A DNA stretch of 64,000 bases. It comes from an uncultured Parabacteroides sp. (GTDB lineage Bacteria > Bacteroidota > Bacteroidia > Bacteroidales > Tannerellaceae). The stretch is from assembly GCA_910577325.1 (NCBI GenBank), contig CAJTMR010000011.1:1-64000 (forward strand). Reading direction: 5' to 3'. The position numbers and the translations under genes are program-made. The notes beneath the pieces are model-generated. The model made no database searches. It was not told the origin of the DNA and worked only from the letters and a program-made list of their open reading frames with translations. The number at the start of each line of letters is the position of its first letter. Within the stretch, counting starts at the first letter, position 1. This document shows, in pieces, positions 50,554-59,812 of this stretch.

Positions 50554-52467
50554 ATGGATCATACATATATACGAAATTCATTCCGCCTCTTGTATGGAGT
50601 GCTGTTGTTGACTGTCATTTATTCATGTGCCAATATCGGAAGCCCGAACGGAGGGCCATACGACGAGACGCCTCCCAAGTTCGTAAGCAGTACGCCGCTC
50701 CCGAACCAGGTTAACTATACAGGCAAAAAAATCGAAATCCTGTTCGACGAATTAATCCAGATCGAGAAACCTTCTGAGAATGTGATTATCACACCGCCCC
50801 AACTGGAGCTGCCGATCATCCGTGCAACCGGAAAGAAAGCCGTTGTCGAACTTAAAGACAGCCTGAAGTCCAACACGACCTATACGATCGACTTCACCAA
50901 TTCCATCTCCGACAATAATGAGAAAAACGTGTTCGAAAACTTCTCTTTCGCTTTCTCTACCGGAGAAATAATCGACACGCTTGAAGTATCGGGGATTTTG
51001 CTGAACGCCGAGAACCTGGAACCGATGCCCGGCATCACGATCGGCTTGCACGACAACCTGGAAGATTCCGCATTCGTAAAGCTCCCGTTCACCCGCACTT
51101 CCCGGACGAACGACAAAGGGCAGTTCACAATCCGCAATATCGCTCCCGGGACCTATCATATTTTCGCACTCAACGATGTGAACCGCGATTATAAGTTCGA
51201 CCAGCCGGGCGAGGATATCGCATTTTTGGATTCCGTCATCGTCCCTTCCTGCGAACTGACGACCCGGCAGGATACAACCTGGAAAGACAGCCTGACGATC
51301 GACACGATCCGGACGCTCGGTTATACCCGCTTCTTCCCGGACAACATCGAGCTGCGCTTGTTCAAGGAAAAGTTCGAACGCCAGTATATGGTAAAGTCCG
51401 AACGCCCGGACGAAAAATACTTTACATTACATTTCAACACGAAACTCGACACCGTCCCTTTACCTGTCCCCAGCAATTTTATCCCGAAAGACAGCTCTTG
51501 GTATTTTGTACAGCAGACGGAAGGCGGTGCGGCCGTTAATTACTGGCTTGCCGATTCAACCGTCTGGAAGCAGGACACCCTACAGGTGCGAATCTCCTAT
51601 CCGAAGAGCGACTCCTTGAACATCCTGCGTCCGCAGACCGACACGGTCCGGTTGGTATTACGTCGCCGTCCGGCAGAAAAAAAGAAAAAAAAGAAGGACG
51701 AATCCGACCCGATCGTATTCTTAGGCATGCAAATAGATGCTCCCAACTCGATGGACCTGTTCGATACGATATCCGTGACTTTCAACGAACCGGTATTGGA
51801 TATCAACAAAGATATGTTCTTCCTCCACCAAAAAAACGATACCGTTTGGAACACGGTTGATTTCGATTTCTTCCCCGATTCGACCAACAGCTTGAACTAC
51901 TTTATCAAACGCTCGTGGAAATATGCAGAAGAATACCGTATCGAGGTGGACTCCGCCGTTATCCACAGCCTTTACGGGAAATGGAACGACCTCTTTACCG
52001 GCGAGTTCAAGATCAAGAAAAAAGATGAATACGGCCATCTCTATCTCAATATCAACGGTGTGGATACGACCGCTTTCGTGGAATTGCTAAACTCCGGAGA
52101 CGCCCCTGTCCGCAAAGCGAAAGTAAAAGAAGGCGGAGTGCTCTTCATGGACTTGAAGCCCGATAAGTATTATGCCCGTATCGTGATCGACACGAACGGA
52201 AACGGAATGTGGGATACCGGCAACTATACCGAAAAACGGCAGCCCGAAGAAGTTTATTATTCTCCCAAGGTGTACAAAATCATGCAGAACTGGCAGGTCG
52301 AAGAGACTTGGAATGTCAACTCCACCCCGCTGGCCAAGCAGAAGCCTCTTGAGATAACGAAGAATAAACCGAAGGAAATAACCAAGAAGAAAAGGAATTA
52401 CAAAGATGAAAGCCAACAATCATCATCCAGAAATAACGGCAGCAACAATATGGGCTTGCCGTTCTAA
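50554..52467 (+). CDS. Lipoprotein with Big_5 Ig-like domain
   Basis: A 637-residue lipoprotein (lipobox IYSC near residue 26; next residues ANIGSPNGGPYDETPPKF). The conserved start after the lipid Cys and FVSSTPLPNQ to YTIDFTNSISDNNEKN belong to the Big_5 Ig-like domain (residues about 40-140). A carboxypeptidase-like Ig domain follows near 145-225. The C-terminus is basic and low in complexity (KPKEITKKKRNYK). It is a broadly conserved Bacteroidetes envelope protein of unknown role. A Lys run (KKKKKKDE) occurs near residue 375. Its last 62 bp overlap the DUF3108 gene start. Confidence 0.85.
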   Translation: MDHTYIRNSFRLLYGVLLLTVIYSCANIGSPNGGPYDETPPKFVSSTPLPNQVNYTGKKIEILFDELIQIEKPSENVIITPPQLELPIIRATGKKAVVELKDSLKSNTTYTIDFTNSISDNNEKNVFENFSFAFSTGEIIDTLEVSGILLNAENLEPMPGITIGLHDNLEDSAFVKLPFTRTSRTNDKGQFTIRNIAPGTYHIFALNDVNRDYKFDQPGEDIAFLDSVIVPSCELTTRQDTTWKDSLTIDTIRTLGYTRFFPDNIELRLFKEKFERQYMVKSERPDEKYFTLHFNTKLDTVPLPVPSNFIPKDSSWYFVQQTEGGAAVNYWLADSTVWKQDTLQVRISYPKSDSLNILRPQTDTVRLVLRRRPAEKKKKKKDESDPIVFLGMQIDAPNSMDLFDTISVTFNEPVLDINKDMFFLHQKNDTVWNTVDFDFFPDSTNSLNYFIKRSWKYAEEYRIEVDSAVIHSLYGKWNDLFTGEFKIKKKDEYGHLYLNINGVDTTAFVELLNSGDAPVRKAKVKEGGVLFMDLKPDKYYARIVIDTNGNGMWDTGNYTEKRQPEEVYYSPKVYKIMQNWQVEETWNVNSTPLAKQKPLEITKNKPKEITKKKRNYKDESQQSSSRNNGSNNMGLPF

Positions 52468-53296
52468 CGCCATTCGCTTGTGGTTGGTGCTATTGTTCCT
52501 GCTGCCGGTGATATATGCACAAGCACAGGAAATCCCAGTCCGCCGGCAGTTCACCCCCGGAGAAAGCGTGCAATACGAATTATACTTCAAATGGGGACTT
52601 CTGATGTCTCGTGCCGGCCATGCCTCCCTTTCTATCCGGGAGGCGGAATACGAAGGTTCGCCCGCCTTCCATTACCGTCTCCTCTTCCGTACCTCCGGTA
52701 TCATCGAGAAGGTCTACAAGATGCGGGACACGATCGACTGCCATTTCACCCCTGACATGTTGCTGCTCCAAAGCGAAAAGCGAGTAAACGAAAACAACTA
52801 CTACCAGACCGACGACCTCCGTTTCTCATACAACGGCGGAAAAACGAACGCCCGTTCACTCCGCTACACGCCGACCCGCACGAAGATCGACACAACACTC
52901 GTGGCCGAAGAAGGTACACGTATGTTCGACATGCTCGGAGCGACACTCTACTTGCGTTCCTTGAATTGGGAGAAGATGAAAGCCGGCGACTCTTTCCCCT
53001 TCGAGGTAGCGATCGGCCGCGACCGCGTCAAAACCAGTTTCCGCTATGCCGGCCAGCAAATCGTTAAACGGGGAGAGACGCTGAAATACAGAACCCGCCA
53101 TTTCTACATCGACATCTATGACGACGCTTTCACCCAAAGTAAAGCGGCAGCTGAAATCTGGATAGGTGACGACGAGAACCATATCCCCATCAAGATTCGC
53201 GCCAAGTTGAAGATCGGTGCGGCCGAAGTCTATTACAAAGACTCCGAAGGCTTACGCTATCCGCTCACTTCGCGGGTTGAGATCAAAAAACGCTAA
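52406..53296 (+). CDS. DUF3108 family exported protein
   Basis: A 296-residue exported protein. A hydrophobic signal segment lies at residues of about 24-40 (RLWLVLLFLLPVIYAQAQ), preceded by a longer than usual N-terminus, so a TTG or GTG near 52480 is an alternative start. YELYFKWGLLMSRAGHASLSI and LLFRTSGIIEKVYKMRDTI are typical of DUF3108, a periplasmic beta-rich family. The role is unknown. It starts inside the end of the Big_5 lipoprotein gene (62-bp overlap), so the two are translated from one transcript. Confidence 0.85.
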   Translation: MKANNHHPEITAATIWACRSNAIRLWLVLLFLLPVIYAQAQEIPVRRQFTPGESVQYELYFKWGLLMSRAGHASLSIREAEYEGSPAFHYRLLFRTSGIIEKVYKMRDTIDCHFTPDMLLLQSEKRVNENNYYQTDDLRFSYNGGKTNARSLRYTPTRTKIDTTLVAEEGTRMFDMLGATLYLRSLNWEKMKAGDSFPFEVAIGRDRVKTSFRYAGQQIVKRGETLKYRTRHFYIDIYDDAFTQSKAAAEIWIGDDENHIPIKIRAKLKIGAAEVYYKDSEGLRYPLTSRVEIKKR

Positions 53297-53299
53297 TGT

Positions 53300-54352
53300 C
53301 TAACATTTTACAGGCAATGAGATTGTAAAGCAAGTTTCCCGGTAAGGCTGCGAAACAACCGACAGCTCGCCGCCGTGCATCCGTATGATCTGGCGGGAAA
53401 GACTTAACCCGATGCCGCTTCCCGTAGCCTTGGTGGTAAAGAAAGGAACAAAAATATCTTCCATCAGATCAGACGGAACGCCGGGACCGTTATCCGCTAC
53501 CCGGATAAGCAACCGGTTCTTCTCCGCACCGACTTCCACGCGGATCTTTCCGTCCCTCCGTCCTTCGAGTGCCTGCATGGCATTCTTCAACAGGTTGATC
53601 AAAACCTGCGACAACAGTTTTTCGTCTGCACAAACCATTATTTCCGGCTGAAACAATATGAGGGAAAAATCAATGTGCAGGCGTTGCATATCCGGCAAAT
53701 GCAAGGTTTGCAGGTTCTGCAACAGGCATGTGAGTGTAAATATCTTAGGCTCCGGCTGCTTCAAGTAAGCGAACTGCCGGTATGATTCGGTAAAATGCAT
53801 CAGGGTTTGCCCCTGGCTCTTGATGGTATCCAGCCCCCGTATCGTTTTGCGGATGGTGGCAGCGGTGATCTCCTCACAGTTTTTCGGCGTGTCTTTCGTC
53901 CGGAAATAGGAAAGAAGCGTACCGGAGAGGGAGATGACCGGCGCGATAGAGTTCATGATTTCGTGCGTCAGGACACGCATCAACTTATCCCATGATTCAT
54001 ATTCCTTACGATGCAGTTCGCGGTCGAACGCCTTCCGTTTATTCTCGGTCATCAACGTATGTATGCGGTTAAAGGCGGCATGCAGGCGACGCTGTTCCCG
54101 GCTACCGATGTTTTCAGGGAAATAGAACATGGATTCATCGTCCTCGATGGCATCCAGGAAAAGTTGTATCCTCCGGTTCGAAGCGTTAAGATAATAAACA
54201 AGGAGACTGATCAGCCATGCTGCGACAAAGAGAGCCGCAAAACCCAATATGACCGCCCGTCCCGTAACGATACCGGCCACCCCCAATCCCGCCACCGATA
54301 CGATGACGAGCACTTGCAAAAGAATGCGTACGTATAAGCGGACACTGAACAT
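53300..54352 (-). CDS. Membrane sensor histidine kinase (NtrB-like partner)
   Basis: A 350-residue kinase with two N-terminal membrane helices (residues about 10-55), a short linker, and the H-box VLTHEIMNSIAPVISLSG near residue 130, of the HE-x-N-S type common in partners of sigma54 activators. ATPase motifs: LLSQVLINLLKNAMQAL (N-box), VADNGPGVPSDLM (G1), GSGIGLSLSRQI (G2). There is no periplasmic sensor domain, so the signal may be sensed in the membrane or cytoplasm. It follows the response regulator gene by 12 bp on the same strand. Confidence 0.9.
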   Translation of the reverse strand: MFSVRLYVRILLQVLVIVSVAGLGVAGIVTGRAVILGFAALFVAAWLISLLVYYLNASNRRIQLFLDAIEDDESMFYFPENIGSREQRRLHAAFNRIHTLMTENKRKAFDRELHRKEYESWDKLMRVLTHEIMNSIAPVISLSGTLLSYFRTKDTPKNCEEITAATIRKTIRGLDTIKSQGQTLMHFTESYRQFAYLKQPEPKIFTLTCLLQNLQTLHLPDMQRLHIDFSLILFQPEIMVCADEKLLSQVLINLLKNAMQALEGRRDGKIRVEVGAEKNRLLIRVADNGPGVPSDLMEDIFVPFFTTKATGSGIGLSLSRQIIRMHGGELSVVSQPYRETCFTISLPVKC

Positions 54353-54364
54353 ACCGACGGGAGA

Positions 54365-55699
54365 TCAGAGATTGAAACGCTTCATCTTATTATACAAAGT
54401 CTGCCGGCTCACGCCCAACTGCTCCGCCGCAGCCGTCAGGTTTCCTTCATTCTGGTTGATAGCCGCCAGGATCGCCTGCCGCTCCACCTCTTCCAAATTG
54501 GGTACTTCGCTAAAGGAGAGCGCCTTTCCCGGACGGATAAAGAGATCGGAAGCGCGGATCACATTCTTTTCCGCCAAGATCACCGCCTTCTCGATCGTAT
54601 GCTGCAATTCCCGGATGTTGCCGGGCCAGTCGTAGTTCGCAAGTTTCTCCAACGCTTGCGGATGCAGGGTAAGTCCCGCCCGCCTGTAGAGGTCCGTATA
54701 TTTTTTCAGGAAATAATCAACAAACAAAGCGATATCCTCCCGCCGGTTCCGCAAGGGTGGAATCTCGATCTGTATCGTGTTGATGCGGTAGAACAGGTCT
54801 TCCCGGAAAAGCGACTGCCCCACCATCTCCGGCAAGTCGCGGTTCGTAGCGGCGATCAGACGTATGTCGACCGGAATCTTCCGGTTACTTCCAAGGCGGG
54901 TGACCTCTCGGTTCTGCAAAGCAGCCAGCAGTTTGGCCTGCAATCCTAACGGCAGGTTCCCGATCTCGTCGAGAAACAGCGTGCTTCCATGTGCCGCCTC
55001 AAACTTCCCCGGACGGCTCTCGCGTGCATCCGTAAAAGCACCCCGTTCATGCCCGAACAGCTCACTTTCGAAAAGCGACCCGCTGACGGCTCCCATATCC
55101 ACGCTAACCATCTCGCGGCGACTACGAAGCGAAAGACGGTGTATCTCACGGGCCAGCATTTCCTTACCCGTGCCGTTTTCACCGGTGATCAAGACATTGG
55201 CGTCTGTCTTGGCTACTTTTGTCACCACTTTAATCAGTTTCATCATCACGGGAGAATGCCCGATAATCATAGCCGGTTCGCTCGATCTCGACACCGGACG
55301 CGCCGCTTGCCGGGATTTTCGTTCACGCATGGCGGCACATATCTTCTCGATCAGGTTATCATTGTCCCAAGGTTTCAATACGAAATCGGCTGCCCCGCTC
55401 TTCAACGCCTTGACTGCCAATTCAACATCCCCGTAGGCCGTCAGCATGATAACGGGTAGCTCCGGCATGATCTCCCGTATGCGTCGAAGCCAGAAAAGCC
55501 CTTCGTTACCGGAATTGACTCCGGCAGAGAAATTCATATCCAACAGAACAAGATCGACCGGACGGCTGTCCAGAAGCGAAAGGATGCTGTTCGGGCTCGA
55601 GGCAGTCTCCACCTCTTCGAACTCATCTTCCAGAAGCAGTTCAAGAGAAGTCAATACACTTTTGTTATCATCAACGATCAAGATAGTTCCGGCTTGCAT
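54365..55699 (-). CDS. Sigma54-dependent response regulator (NtrC family)
   Basis: About 445 residues. Receiver domain with TILIVDDN at the start, phospho-acceptor in DLVLLDMNFS near residue 55 and the switch Lys in VLKPWDND. The AAA+ domain starts near residue 145 with Walker A TGENGTGKEML, the sigma54-contact loop GAFTDA (the usual form is GAFTGA) and Walker B STLFLDEIGNLP. The C-terminus is a Fis-type helix-turn-helix (LTAAAEQLGVSRQTLYNKMKR). I choose the ATG at 55699, directly before the receiver fold; the frame is open to 55768. With the kinase it forms a two-component pair that would activate RpoN promoters; targets are unknown. Confidence 0.92.
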   Translation of the reverse strand: MQAGTILIVDDNKSVLTSLELLLEDEFEEVETASSPNSILSLLDSRPVDLVLLDMNFSAGVNSGNEGLFWLRRIREIMPELPVIMLTAYGDVELAVKALKSGAADFVLKPWDNDNLIEKICAAMRERKSRQAARPVSRSSEPAMIIGHSPVMMKLIKVVTKVAKTDANVLITGENGTGKEMLAREIHRLSLRSRREMVSVDMGAVSGSLFESELFGHERGAFTDARESRPGKFEAAHGSTLFLDEIGNLPLGLQAKLLAALQNREVTRLGSNRKIPVDIRLIAATNRDLPEMVGQSLFREDLFYRINTIQIEIPPLRNRREDIALFVDYFLKKYTDLYRRAGLTLHPQALEKLANYDWPGNIRELQHTIEKAVILAEKNVIRASDLFIRPGKALSFSEVPNLEEVERQAILAAINQNEGNLTAAAEQLGVSRQTLYNKMKRFNL

Positions 55700-55810
55700 A
55701 GGATCTTTTTCCGGTAAAGTTATCCGCTTCCCTGATACTTTGCAAGCGAGCGTCAAAATATTTGACACTTTTGGATGATTATCAGATAAAGAAAGTTGCC
55801 CTGAATTGCA

Positions 55811-55818
55811 TATCTTTG
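55811..55818 (+). promoter_or_regulatory. -7 box for the GH95 gene
   Basis: TATCTTTG matches TAnnTTTG, 41 bp before the ATG at 55860. Confidence 0.5.
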
Positions 55819-55859
55819 CATCCGGATACTTTTTTACATAATCTTAAAACACCCTGTAT

Positions 55860-58403
55860 ATGCGCATTATTACTTATCTGACTTCTTTATTGTTGCTGGC
55901 CGCGTGTGCGAAGACACCTCAAAAAACACCGCTTCTCTTATGGTACGACGAACCGGCCCGGAACTGGAATGAAGCTCTTCCTGTCGGTAACGGTCGAAGC
56001 GGAGCGATGGTATTCGGAGAAATCGACCGAGAACAACTCCAATTGAATGAAAACACGTTATATAGCGGAGAACCGTCGGTCGTTTTCAAAGATGTGAAAA
56101 TAACACCGGAGATGTTCGACAAAGTTGTCGGGCTGATGAAAGCCGGGAAATACGAAACAGCTTCCGACCTGGTTTGCAAGAACTGGCTGGGACGCCTGCA
56201 CCAATATTACCAACCGTTCGGAGACCTGCATATCCAGAACAACCAGCCGGGAGATGCCACCGGGTACAAACGGGCATTAAACATCTCGGAAGCGGTTGCC
56301 ACAACAACCTATGAACAAAACGGCGTGAAATACGAACGGGAAGTATTTGCCTCCCAACCGGATGATGTGATCGTGATGCGCCTGAAAAGCGACACGCCGG
56401 ACGGGATCGACATCTCGCTCGATTTCACCTCTCCCCACCCGACTGCTTTCCAGAAAGGAGCGGACGACCGGCTGATCCTGCACGGACAGGCGCCCGGCTA
56501 TGTGGAACGACGTACATTCAAACAACTCGAAGAATGGGGCGACCAGTATAAACACCCGGAACTTTATGATACCGACGGCAAACGTAAATTCGATAAACGC
56601 ATGCTTTACGGCGACGAGATCGACGGGAAAGGGATGTTCTTCGAAGCCCAACTGAAACCGGTCTTCCCGAAAGACGGAAAATGCGAAATCACCGATTCAG
56701 GCATACACATTTATAATACGGATGAAGTCTATTTTGTGCTCAGCATGGCAACCAGCTTCAACGGCTTCGACAAGAGTCCGAGCCGGGAGGGCGTCGATCC
56801 ATCCGCCAAAGCTACCGGAATACTGGACAAAGCGCTCGCCTATGATTACCGGACACTGAAACAACGTCATACGGCAGACTACCGCTCTCTGTTCGACCGG
56901 GTCGGTTTCGAACTGACATCTTCCCCGGAACAAAAGGCGATGCCGACCGATACGCGCCTCGAACAATTTGCCGGTAACGCCGATCCCGACCTGGCAGCCC
57001 TTCTGTTCCAGTTCGGACGCTACCTGATGATCAGCGGTTCGCGTCCCGGCGGACAGCCATTGAACCTGCAAGGCATGTGGAATAAAGACACCATTCCTGC
57101 TTGGAACTGCGGTTATACGATCAATATCAACACCGAAATGAACTACTGGCCGGCCGAACTTACCAACCTGTCGGAATGCCAGGAACCTCTTTTCCGGATG
57201 ATCCGGGAACTGTCTGTCTCCGGAGCCGAAACAGCCCGGGACATGTATAATCGCCGCGGCTGGGTGGCCCATCATAATACATCCATCTGGCGGGAATCCC
57301 TGCCGAACGACAATGTGCCGACAGCTTCTTTCTGGCCGATGGTGCAAGGCTGGTTATGCAGCCACCTATGGGAACACTACCAATTCACACAGGATGAAGC
57401 ATTCCTGAAAAACGAAGCCTATCCGTTGATGAAAGGGGCTGCCGAGTTCTTTGCCGACTGGCTGATAGACGATGGCAACGGACACTTGGTAACTCCGGTT
57501 GGCGTCTCCCCGGAAAACCGCTTCATCACGCAAGACGGACAAACGGCAGCCATGAGCATGGGCCCGACGATGGACATGGCGATCATCCGTGAAACTTTTA
57601 CCCGTACGATCGAGGCTTCGGAAATGTTCGATCTGGATGAACCATTACGGGGTGAACTGAAAGATAAATTAGCACGCTTGCTACCCTATCAGATCGGCAG
57701 GCGCGGACAACTACAGGAATGGATATATGACTTCAAGGAATGGGAACCTCAACACCGCCATTTCTCCCACCTGTACGGCTTCCATCCGAGCGACCAGATC
57801 ACACCGGACAAAACACCGGAATTGTTCAATGCGGTCCGCAAAACGCTCGAACTGCGGGGCGACCTGGCTTCCGGCTGGTCGATGGGTTGGAAAATAAACT
57901 GCTGGGCACGCCTGTTGGACGGCAACCATGCTTACAAGATCATCGCCAACCTGTTCAATCCTGTCGGATTCGGAAACAGTGCACATAAAGGAGGAGGGCT
58001 CTTCCGGAACCTACTGTGTGCACACCCTCCTTTCCAAATCGACGGAAACTTCGGCTATACGGCAGGTGTCGTCGAAATGTTATTGCAAAGCCATGCCGGA
58101 TACATTCATCTGTTGCCTGCTTTGCCCGACGTATGGGCGGAAGGTTCTGTTTCCGGCCTGAAAGCGCGGGGAAACTTCGAGATCGCTATGAACTGGAAAG
58201 AAGGAAAATTGGCGGAGGCCAATATCCGTTCTCTGTCGGGAAAAAGCTGCACATTGCGCGCAATCCAGCCCTTTACAGTCAAACAAGACGGCAAAGTTGT
58301 CGCAACTTCCTCCCCTATCCGATCGGACGGCAAAGAATACCACCAAGCGATGTTCGATACACAAAAAGGGAATACGTTCGCCCTGACCCCGGCAGCTCCC
58401 TAA
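55860..58403 (+). CDS. GH95 alpha-fucosidase-type lipoprotein
   Basis: An 847-residue lipoprotein (lipobox LAAC near residue 16). Order: N-terminal GH95 beta domain (LLLWYDEPARNWNEALPVGNGRSGAMVFG in part, QLNENTLYSGEP), then an (alpha/alpha)6 barrel with GYTININTEMNYWPAEL, whose spaced Asn residues match the catalytic Asn pair, VTPVGVSPEN with the likely catalytic Glu, and GWSMGWKINCWARL. A C-terminal beta domain closes it. GH95 enzymes remove terminal alpha-1,2-fucose or alpha-L-galactose from host glycans or plant polysaccharides; which applies here is unclear. It has its own promoter box and a palindrome directly after its stop. Confidence 0.9.
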   Translation: MRIITYLTSLLLLAACAKTPQKTPLLLWYDEPARNWNEALPVGNGRSGAMVFGEIDREQLQLNENTLYSGEPSVVFKDVKITPEMFDKVVGLMKAGKYETASDLVCKNWLGRLHQYYQPFGDLHIQNNQPGDATGYKRALNISEAVATTTYEQNGVKYEREVFASQPDDVIVMRLKSDTPDGIDISLDFTSPHPTAFQKGADDRLILHGQAPGYVERRTFKQLEEWGDQYKHPELYDTDGKRKFDKRMLYGDEIDGKGMFFEAQLKPVFPKDGKCEITDSGIHIYNTDEVYFVLSMATSFNGFDKSPSREGVDPSAKATGILDKALAYDYRTLKQRHTADYRSLFDRVGFELTSSPEQKAMPTDTRLEQFAGNADPDLAALLFQFGRYLMISGSRPGGQPLNLQGMWNKDTIPAWNCGYTININTEMNYWPAELTNLSECQEPLFRMIRELSVSGAETARDMYNRRGWVAHHNTSIWRESLPNDNVPTASFWPMVQGWLCSHLWEHYQFTQDEAFLKNEAYPLMKGAAEFFADWLIDDGNGHLVTPVGVSPENRFITQDGQTAAMSMGPTMDMAIIRETFTRTIEASEMFDLDEPLRGELKDKLARLLPYQIGRRGQLQEWIYDFKEWEPQHRHFSHLYGFHPSDQITPDKTPELFNAVRKTLELRGDLASGWSMGWKINCWARLLDGNHAYKIIANLFNPVGFGNSAHKGGGLFRNLLCAHPPFQIDGNFGYTAGVVEMLLQSHAGYIHLLPALPDVWAEGSVSGLKARGNFEIAMNWKEGKLAEANIRSLSGKSCTLRAIQPFTVKQDGKVVATSSPIRSDGKEYHQAMFDTQKGNTFALTPAAP

Positions 58404-58415
58404 GCACATCAGGAC

Positions 58416-58457
58416 CATCAATGTATAGACGCACGACCGTACGTCCATACATTGATG
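58416..58457. repeat. 42-bp near-perfect palindrome after GH95 gene
   Basis: Left arm CATCAATGTATAGACGCACGA pairs with the right arm (58437-58457) at 18 of 21 positions; the three others would be G-U or A-C in RNA. It follows the GH95 stop by 12 bp and lacks a T-run. The centre (GACGCAC...GTACGTC) resembles short palindromes I recall as dispersed in Bacteroidetes genomes, but that is from memory only. Confidence 0.6.
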
Positions 58458-58597
58458 ATTCTCCACCGGAACACATACCTGAAACAAATAAATGTCATTT
58501 GCTATCAATCTGATTCATTTTAAACATTTTTGCCAACACACGAATCTCCCTTTTTAATCCTTGTCAGCTTGAAAAGCCCCTGTTTTCATCTCTCCTC

Positions 58598-58682
58598 CTT
58601 CAAATCGTCTAAATGATTTTTCAAATGATCCGAATGTTTTTCCAAAACCATTCAGATGTTTCAAGCAATCCATTCAGATGAA
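58598..58682. repeat. Degenerate 22-bp tandem repeats
   Basis: Units of roughly 22 bp begin AAATGATTTTTC, GAATGTTTTTCC, AGATGTTTCAAG and AGATGAATG, with CATTCAGATG repeated twice. Together with the palindrome at 58416 this is all that I see in the gap 58404-58800. Confidence 0.5.
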
Positions 58683-58766
58683 TGCTGAACAAAATTTAAA
58701 CTGGCTCTGAAGTATTTTGTTACTTGATTTATTCTGTAAAAATATTTGTTTTCCCAACAATACACC

Positions 58767-58774
58767 TATCTTTG
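58767..58774 (+). promoter_or_regulatory. Promoter for the truncated GIN-type gene
   Basis: TATCTTTG matches TAnnTTTG, and TTTG at 58745-58748 lies 18 bp upstream, giving a near-complete Bacteroidetes promoter. Confidence 0.6.
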
Positions 58775-58800
58775 TAAAAAAACAACTAAATTTAAACTTT

Positions 58801-59157
58801 ATGCAAAAAACGATCTTTCTATATCTATTCGCTCCTCTATTTTTCTTAACTGTTACAGCAACAGCCGAAGAGTTCAAAACCATAAAAGGGAACGGAGATA
58901 TCGTTACTCAGGATATTCCCATATCCGAATATACCCAGTTGAAGATAGGCGGCAATATCGAGAAATCGGTTTTCAATTATTCACAAAAAGAAGACCAAAC
59001 ATCACCTGTGAGACTTACGACCGACAGCAACTTGCTGCCATATTTGGAAATCAAGGTACAAAAAGGCTGTCTCGTCATACACACAAAAAGAAAGGAGTTC
59101 ATCATCAGGACAACCGCACCAAAATTGCTATCCGGAACCACTTCCCTTCTTTCATGA
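58801..59157 (+). pseudogene. Truncated DUF2807 (GIN) head-domain protein
   Basis: A 118-codon frame with a signal peptide (MQKTIFLYLFAPLFFLTVTA) followed by KGNGDIVTQDIPISEYTQLKI and YLEIKVQKGCLVIHTKRK. This is the start of a DUF2807 auto-transporter-like beta-helix protein, normally about 220-250 residues. After about residue 100 the resemblance ends (FIIRTTAPKLLSGTTSLLS) and the frame stops, so roughly half is missing. The promoter is intact. Copy B of the large repeat starts about 70 bp past the stop, so truncation may be linked to arrival of that element. A short functional protein cannot be excluded. Confidence 0.55.
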
Positions 59158-59224
59158 AAATTTCGAAAACCAACCATCATGCGTCCATCATGCTTTTACA
59201 TGACTATTTATATAATTGATCATT

Positions 59225-59735
59225 CGCCGTTTACATCTATATAGACAAAAGTAGCCGTCAGCGAAAAAGATGCAAAAACAGGGCATAAAAACACCTCCGA
59301 CATGGCAGATAAACATCCCCGCACCCCATAAAGATCTCACCCAGACCCGGGTCTGCACCTCTCCCGCGCCCGGGTCTCCGTGCTGGGTATACCCGGGTCT
59401 CAAACGACTCTGCAAGCTGTTTTTGACAAAAGAAAAGCCTGTCTTGATGAAAAAAGAAGCCGTTTTAACAGGTTTTGCACCTGTTCCCGGACGGTCCCTG
59501 TTTTTATCGTACAATTGATACACAGGATATTATCGTTTCCCACCATGATAGTTATGACAGATGAATGATAGTTCAAAAAGGCAACTATCATGCCGTAACA
59601 TATTGGTTTAAACCAATATACAAACGGATATGATAGTATGATAGTTGTTTTTGCAAAAACATTATATGGTTAGTCCATATCGGTGGTGAAAACAGAGGGA
59701 CGCTTTATGATTTTGGTACGGTTGCCCTGTAGATA
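59225..59735 (+). repeat. Large dispersed intergenic repeat, copy B
   Basis: Second copy of the element at 28414-28905, same orientation, about 30.8 kb away. It contains the palindrome CAGACCCGGGTCTG at 59342-59355, two more CCCGGGTCT words, the 55 identical bases (about 59416-59471), the ATGATAG/CTATCAT hairpin and the 20-bp palindrome ATATTGGTTTAAACCAATAT at 59600-59619. The outer parts diverge but still align (TTTTGGTACGGTTGCCCTG near 59712-59730 matches TTTTGGTGCGGTTACCCTG in copy A). It fills the gap 59158-59848 with the kdgK promoter. The small frames in it differ from those of copy A, one by a frame shift. Confidence 0.8.
59600..59619. promoter_or_regulatory. 20-bp perfect palindrome in repeat copy B
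   Basis: ATATTGGTTTAAACCAATAT, self-complementary over all 20 bases; its central 18 bp are shared unchanged with copy A. Confidence 0.55.
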
Positions 59736-59812
59736 AGAAAGGAAATAAAAATTATTCTCGAAAATCCATATTGTTTTCGCACACACATCATGTCTATTTA
59801 AAAATAAACTCC

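Noticed and set aside
51679..51700. A-rich tract in the Big_5 lipoprotein gene as a possible slippage or phase-variation site
   Set aside because: The frame is intact and the tract is interrupted by G, encoding a Lys-rich segment; no evidence of switching.
55752..55766. GTCAAA-ATA-TTTGAC inverted repeat upstream of the NtrC-type regulator gene
   Set aside because: Arms of 6 bp in AT-rich DNA are expected by chance, and no sigma54 -24/-12 promoter could be recognised next to it.
59270..59591. Small genes inside repeat copy B
   Set aside because: Same argument as for copy A; the frames are by-products of the conserved non-coding sequence.
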